22,710 nucleotides of DNA from Actinomycetes bacterium (GTDB lineage: Bacteria > Actinomycetota > Acidimicrobiia > Acidimicrobiales > UBA8190). Within the stretch, counting starts at the first letter, position 1. Each line of letters begins with the position of its first letter. The position numbers and the translations under genes were made by a program. A model generated the notes under the pieces. That model worked only from the letters and a program-made list of their open reading frames with translations, had not been told where the DNA came from and made no database searches. The stretch is taken from positions 1 through 22,710 of the forward strand of contig JAJZYI010000016.1 in assembly GCA_021798135.1 (NCBI GenBank), in the 5' to 3' direction. Shown in pieces: positions 20,765-22,710 of this stretch.

Positions 20765-21714
20765 CGGCCCTGTCGGGCGAGCGGCGCCGGCCGTTCCGGT
20801 TCGGCGTCCTGCACATGTCGCCAGTGCCCTCGGCCGCCTGGTGGACCGATCACGTCCGGCGGGTCGAGGAGGCCGGGTTCGCCACGCTGCTGCTCAGCGA
20901 CCACTTCGACCGGTCGCCGCTCGGTCCCGTGCCGGCCATGGCGCACGCCGCCGCCGTCACCGAGCGGCTCACCGTCGGCTCGCTGGTGCTGAACAACGAC
21001 CTGCGCCACCCGGCGCTGCTGGCGAAGGAGCTCGCCACCATCGACCTGCTGACCGACGGCAGGCTCGAGATCGGCCTGGGTGCCGGCTGGATGACCGCCG
21101 ACTACGACCAGGCCGGGCTGACCCGCGATCCCGCCGGCGACCGGGTCGACCGGCTGGCCGAGGCCGTCTCGGTCCTGCGCGCCCTGTTCACCGGTCCCCC
21201 GGTGGACCACGCGGGCGAGCACTACACGCTTCGGGGCATGCGGCCGGTGCCGCTGCGGGCGGGCGGGCGGCCGCCCCTGCTCATCGGCGGAGGGGGGCGG
21301 CGGGTGCTCGGCCTGGCGGGGCGCCAGGCCGACATCGCCAGCGTGAACTGGAACGTCCGGGCCGGTGCCGTGGGCGCCGACGCCGTCGCCTCCGGCACGG
21401 CGGCCGCCACCGACGACAAGGTCGGCTGGGTGCGGGCAGCGGGACGCGATCCCGAGCTGCACGTGCAGTGCTACCTGCTGCGGGTCACCGACGACCCCCT
21501 CGGCGTGACGTCGGCGTGGCTGCGGTCGGTGGGCGCGCCGGACGTCGACCCAGCCGCCGCCGCCGAGTCCCCCCACGTCCTGGTGGGCCCGCTCGGCGCC
21601 ATCGAGGAGGCGCTGCTCGCCCGGCGGGAGCGGTGGGGCTTCTCCTACGTCTCGTTCTACGACGACGCCATGGGCGACGCGACGGCCGTGGTCGAGCGCC
21701 TGGCCGGGCGGTGA
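20761..21714 (+). CDS. LLM-class F420-dependent oxidoreductase, TIGR03621-like (MSMEG_2516 type)
   Basis: A luciferase-like protein of about 317 residues. The pattern FRFGVLHMSPVPSAAWW, ARVEEAGF-like helix, LLLSDHFDRSPLGPVPAMAHAAA, GSLVLNNDLRHPALLAKELATIDLL and GRLEIGLGAGWMTADYDQAGL is characteristic of the mycobacterial MSMEG_2516-type F420-dependent group as I recall it. PPLLIGGGGRRVLGLAGRQADI follows as expected. TTG 20761 is the proposed start: it overlaps the preceding stop as TTGA and gives a short leader before the first strand. A downstream ATG at 20815 would cut into that strand. It in turn overlaps the lyase-like gene by GTGA (21711-21714). The substrate is unknown for this whole subgroup. 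Confidence 0.86.
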   Translation: MTALSGERRRPFRFGVLHMSPVPSAAWWTDHVRRVEEAGFATLLLSDHFDRSPLGPVPAMAHAAAVTERLTVGSLVLNNDLRHPALLAKELATIDLLTDGRLEIGLGAGWMTADYDQAGLTRDPAGDRVDRLAEAVSVLRALFTGPPVDHAGEHYTLRGMRPVPLRAGGRPPLLIGGGGRRVLGLAGRQADIASVNWNVRAGAVGADAVASGTAAATDDKVGWVRAAGRDPELHVQCYLLRVTDDPLGVTSAWLRSVGAPDVDPAAAAESPHVLVGPLGAIEEALLARRERWGFSYVSFYDDAMGDATAVVERLAGR

Positions 21715-22710
21715 CCGTGCCGGCCGCGCCCTCCCCGGCGCAGCGCCTGCGGGGGCGGCTGCGACCCGGCGAGCCCGTCGTCGTGCCGGGGGTGACCGAC
21801 GGCCTGTCCGCGGCGCTCGCCCGCGCGGCGGGCTTCGACACCGTGTACGTGAGCGGAGCCGGCACGGCCGCGGCCCGCGGGCTGCCGGACATGAGCATCC
21901 TGTCGCTGCCGGAGCTGGCCGACGCCGTCAGGGTGGTCGCCGAGCACGCCGACCCGGTGGTGGACCTCGACACGGGGTTCGGGGGCGCCGGCGCCATCCG
22001 GCGTGCCATGCGCGAGCTGGCACGTTCCGGCGCAGCCGCCGTCCACATCGAGGACCAGCCCTTCCCGCGCCGGTGCGGCTACCTGACCGCGGAGCCGTGC
22101 GTCGCCGTGCCCGACATGCTGCGCCGCCTTGACGCCGCCTGGGCGTCGGGGACGGACCTGGTGGTCGTGGCCCGGACCGACGCGCTCCTCACGGGCGGGC
22201 TCGACGACGCCGTGGCCCGGGCGGTCGCGTACGCCGAGGCGGGCGCCGAGCTGGTGTTCGTGAACGGACTGCGCACGCTCCACGAGCTGCGGGCGGTGCG
22301 CGGCGCCGTGGACGTCCCGCTCGTCTACAACGTGTCGGGCAGCGACCGGTCCCCGTGGCTGACGCGGGCGCAGGCGGCCGAGGCGGGCGTCGCCATGGTG
22401 CTGCACCCGGTCCAGGCGGCACGCGCCGCGGCGCGCGCCGTGCAGCGCTACCTGGCGGGCCTGGCCGCGGACCAGCCGCCCGCGCCGGACGATCTGGTGC
22501 CGTTCGAGGAGTACATGGCCCTCGCCGGCTGGGACGACGCGGTGGCGTTCGAGGAGGGGTTGCCGCAGCGGGCCGCCGGGTCGGGCGTGCCGCGCCTGCC
22601 GGGCGGCGGGAGCCTCTGGCCCGAGGCCGCCTTCGTGGTCGCCGAGCGGGTCGTCGTCATCGACCACTTCCGCCATCGGCTGCAGGTGGTCTGCCACGCC
22701 CTAATCGGCG
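21711..22710 (+). CDS. Isocitrate lyase/PEP mutase-family enzyme, 3' end outside the window
   Basis: At least 333 codons are open to the window edge with no stop. Residues 10-285 form the PEP mutase/isocitrate lyase barrel: VVVPGVTDGLSAALARAAGF, the metal motif VDLDTGFG with D85 and D87, HIEDQ with E114, and RRCGYL with C122 at the catalytic cysteine of the 2-methylisocitrate lyase KRCGH motif (the His is Tyr124 here). VVVARTDALL follows. A retro-aldol C-C cleavage or condensation of a 2-hydroxy or oxo acid is expected. GTG 21711 overlaps the LLM stop; GTG 21717 is an alternative. The family normally ends near residue 285; here about 45 further residues continue in frame and look unlike it (see findings). 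Confidence 0.82.
   Translation, partial: MTVPAAPSPAQRLRGRLRPGEPVVVPGVTDGLSAALARAAGFDTVYVSGAGTAAARGLPDMSILSLPELADAVRVVAEHADPVVDLDTGFGGAGAIRRAMRELARSGAAAVHIEDQPFPRRCGYLTAEPCVAVPDMLRRLDAAWASGTDLVVVARTDALLTGGLDDAVARAVAYAEAGAELVFVNGLRTLHELRAVRGAVDVPLVYNVSGSDRSPWLTRAQAAEAGVAMVLHPVQAARAAARAVQRYLAGLAADQPPAPDDLVPFEEYMALAGWDDAVAFEEGLPQRAAGSGVPRLPGGGSLWPEAAFVVAERVVVIDHFRHRLQVVCHALIG

Noticed and set aside
1..22710. Genomic island borders, insertion sequences or tRNA attachment sites
   Set aside because: No transposase, integrase, tRNA or flanking direct repeats were seen, and codon use looks uniform across the genes.

Overview
The window is very GC-rich DNA with every supportable gene on the + strand, many GTG starts, ATGA/GTGA/TGATG stop-start overlaps and five luciferase-like (LLM) flavin/F420-type oxidoreductases. 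Together these point to a high-GC actinomycete, perhaps of the Acidimicrobiia or Mycobacteriales/Frankiales kind; the sequence alone does not settle the lineage. I see no rRNA, tRNA, CRISPR array, transposase or phage gene. Nineteen protein genes are supported, the last running off the right edge.

Layout: (1) 1-165, five perfect-length 33-bp tandem repeats. (2) 186-2415, a carboxymuconolactone-decarboxylase-like (AhpD-fold) protein followed by an acyl-CoA ligase. (3) 2581-6696, a TetR regulator, two LLM proteins and a thiolase, closed by a hairpin. (4) 6965-8580, a VOC (glyoxalase-fold) protein overlapping an LLM oxidoreductase, behind a promoter with a palindromic operator and closed by a 10-bp-stem hairpin. 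(5) 8797-12629, an acyl-CoA dehydrogenase, an SDR and an IpdA/IpdB-like class I CoA-transferase pair, behind a second copy of the operator motif and closed by an 11-bp-stem hairpin. (6) 12793-18868, an LLM oxidoreductase, a 2,4-dienoyl-CoA-reductase-like (OYE/FadH) flavoprotein, an SDR, a second CoA ligase and a second VOC protein. (7) 19075-20133, a zinc alcohol dehydrogenase with a 14-bp-stem terminator. (8) 20282-end, an NTF2/SnoaL-like protein, an LLM protein of the TIGR03621 type and an isocitrate lyase/PEP mutase-fold enzyme.

Read together, this is a catabolic island for an organic acid of unknown identity. Two ligases would make CoA thioesters, the acyl-CoA dehydrogenase and dienoyl-CoA-reductase-like enzyme would adjust unsaturation, SDRs and the alcohol dehydrogenase would handle hydroxyl/keto steps, and the thiolase would cleave 3-ketoacyl-CoA. 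The IpdAB-like pair suggests hydrolytic opening of a ring ketone, as in steroid C/D-ring catabolism. The five LLM proteins would supply extra redox or oxygenation steps. The regulator is KstR2-like by eye, and the operator ahead of the dehydrogenase-SDR-ipdAB unit fits the KstR2 consensus as I remember it at 9 of 10 fixed positions. Several steroid-pathway genes (echA20, ipdC, ipdF) are absent, so the substrate may be another cyclic or terpenoid acid.

A second theme is structural: most of the longer gaps between transcription units, and the 3' end of one gene, carry their own GC-rich short tandem repeat (unit 14 to 36 bp), unrelated in sequence from gap to gap.
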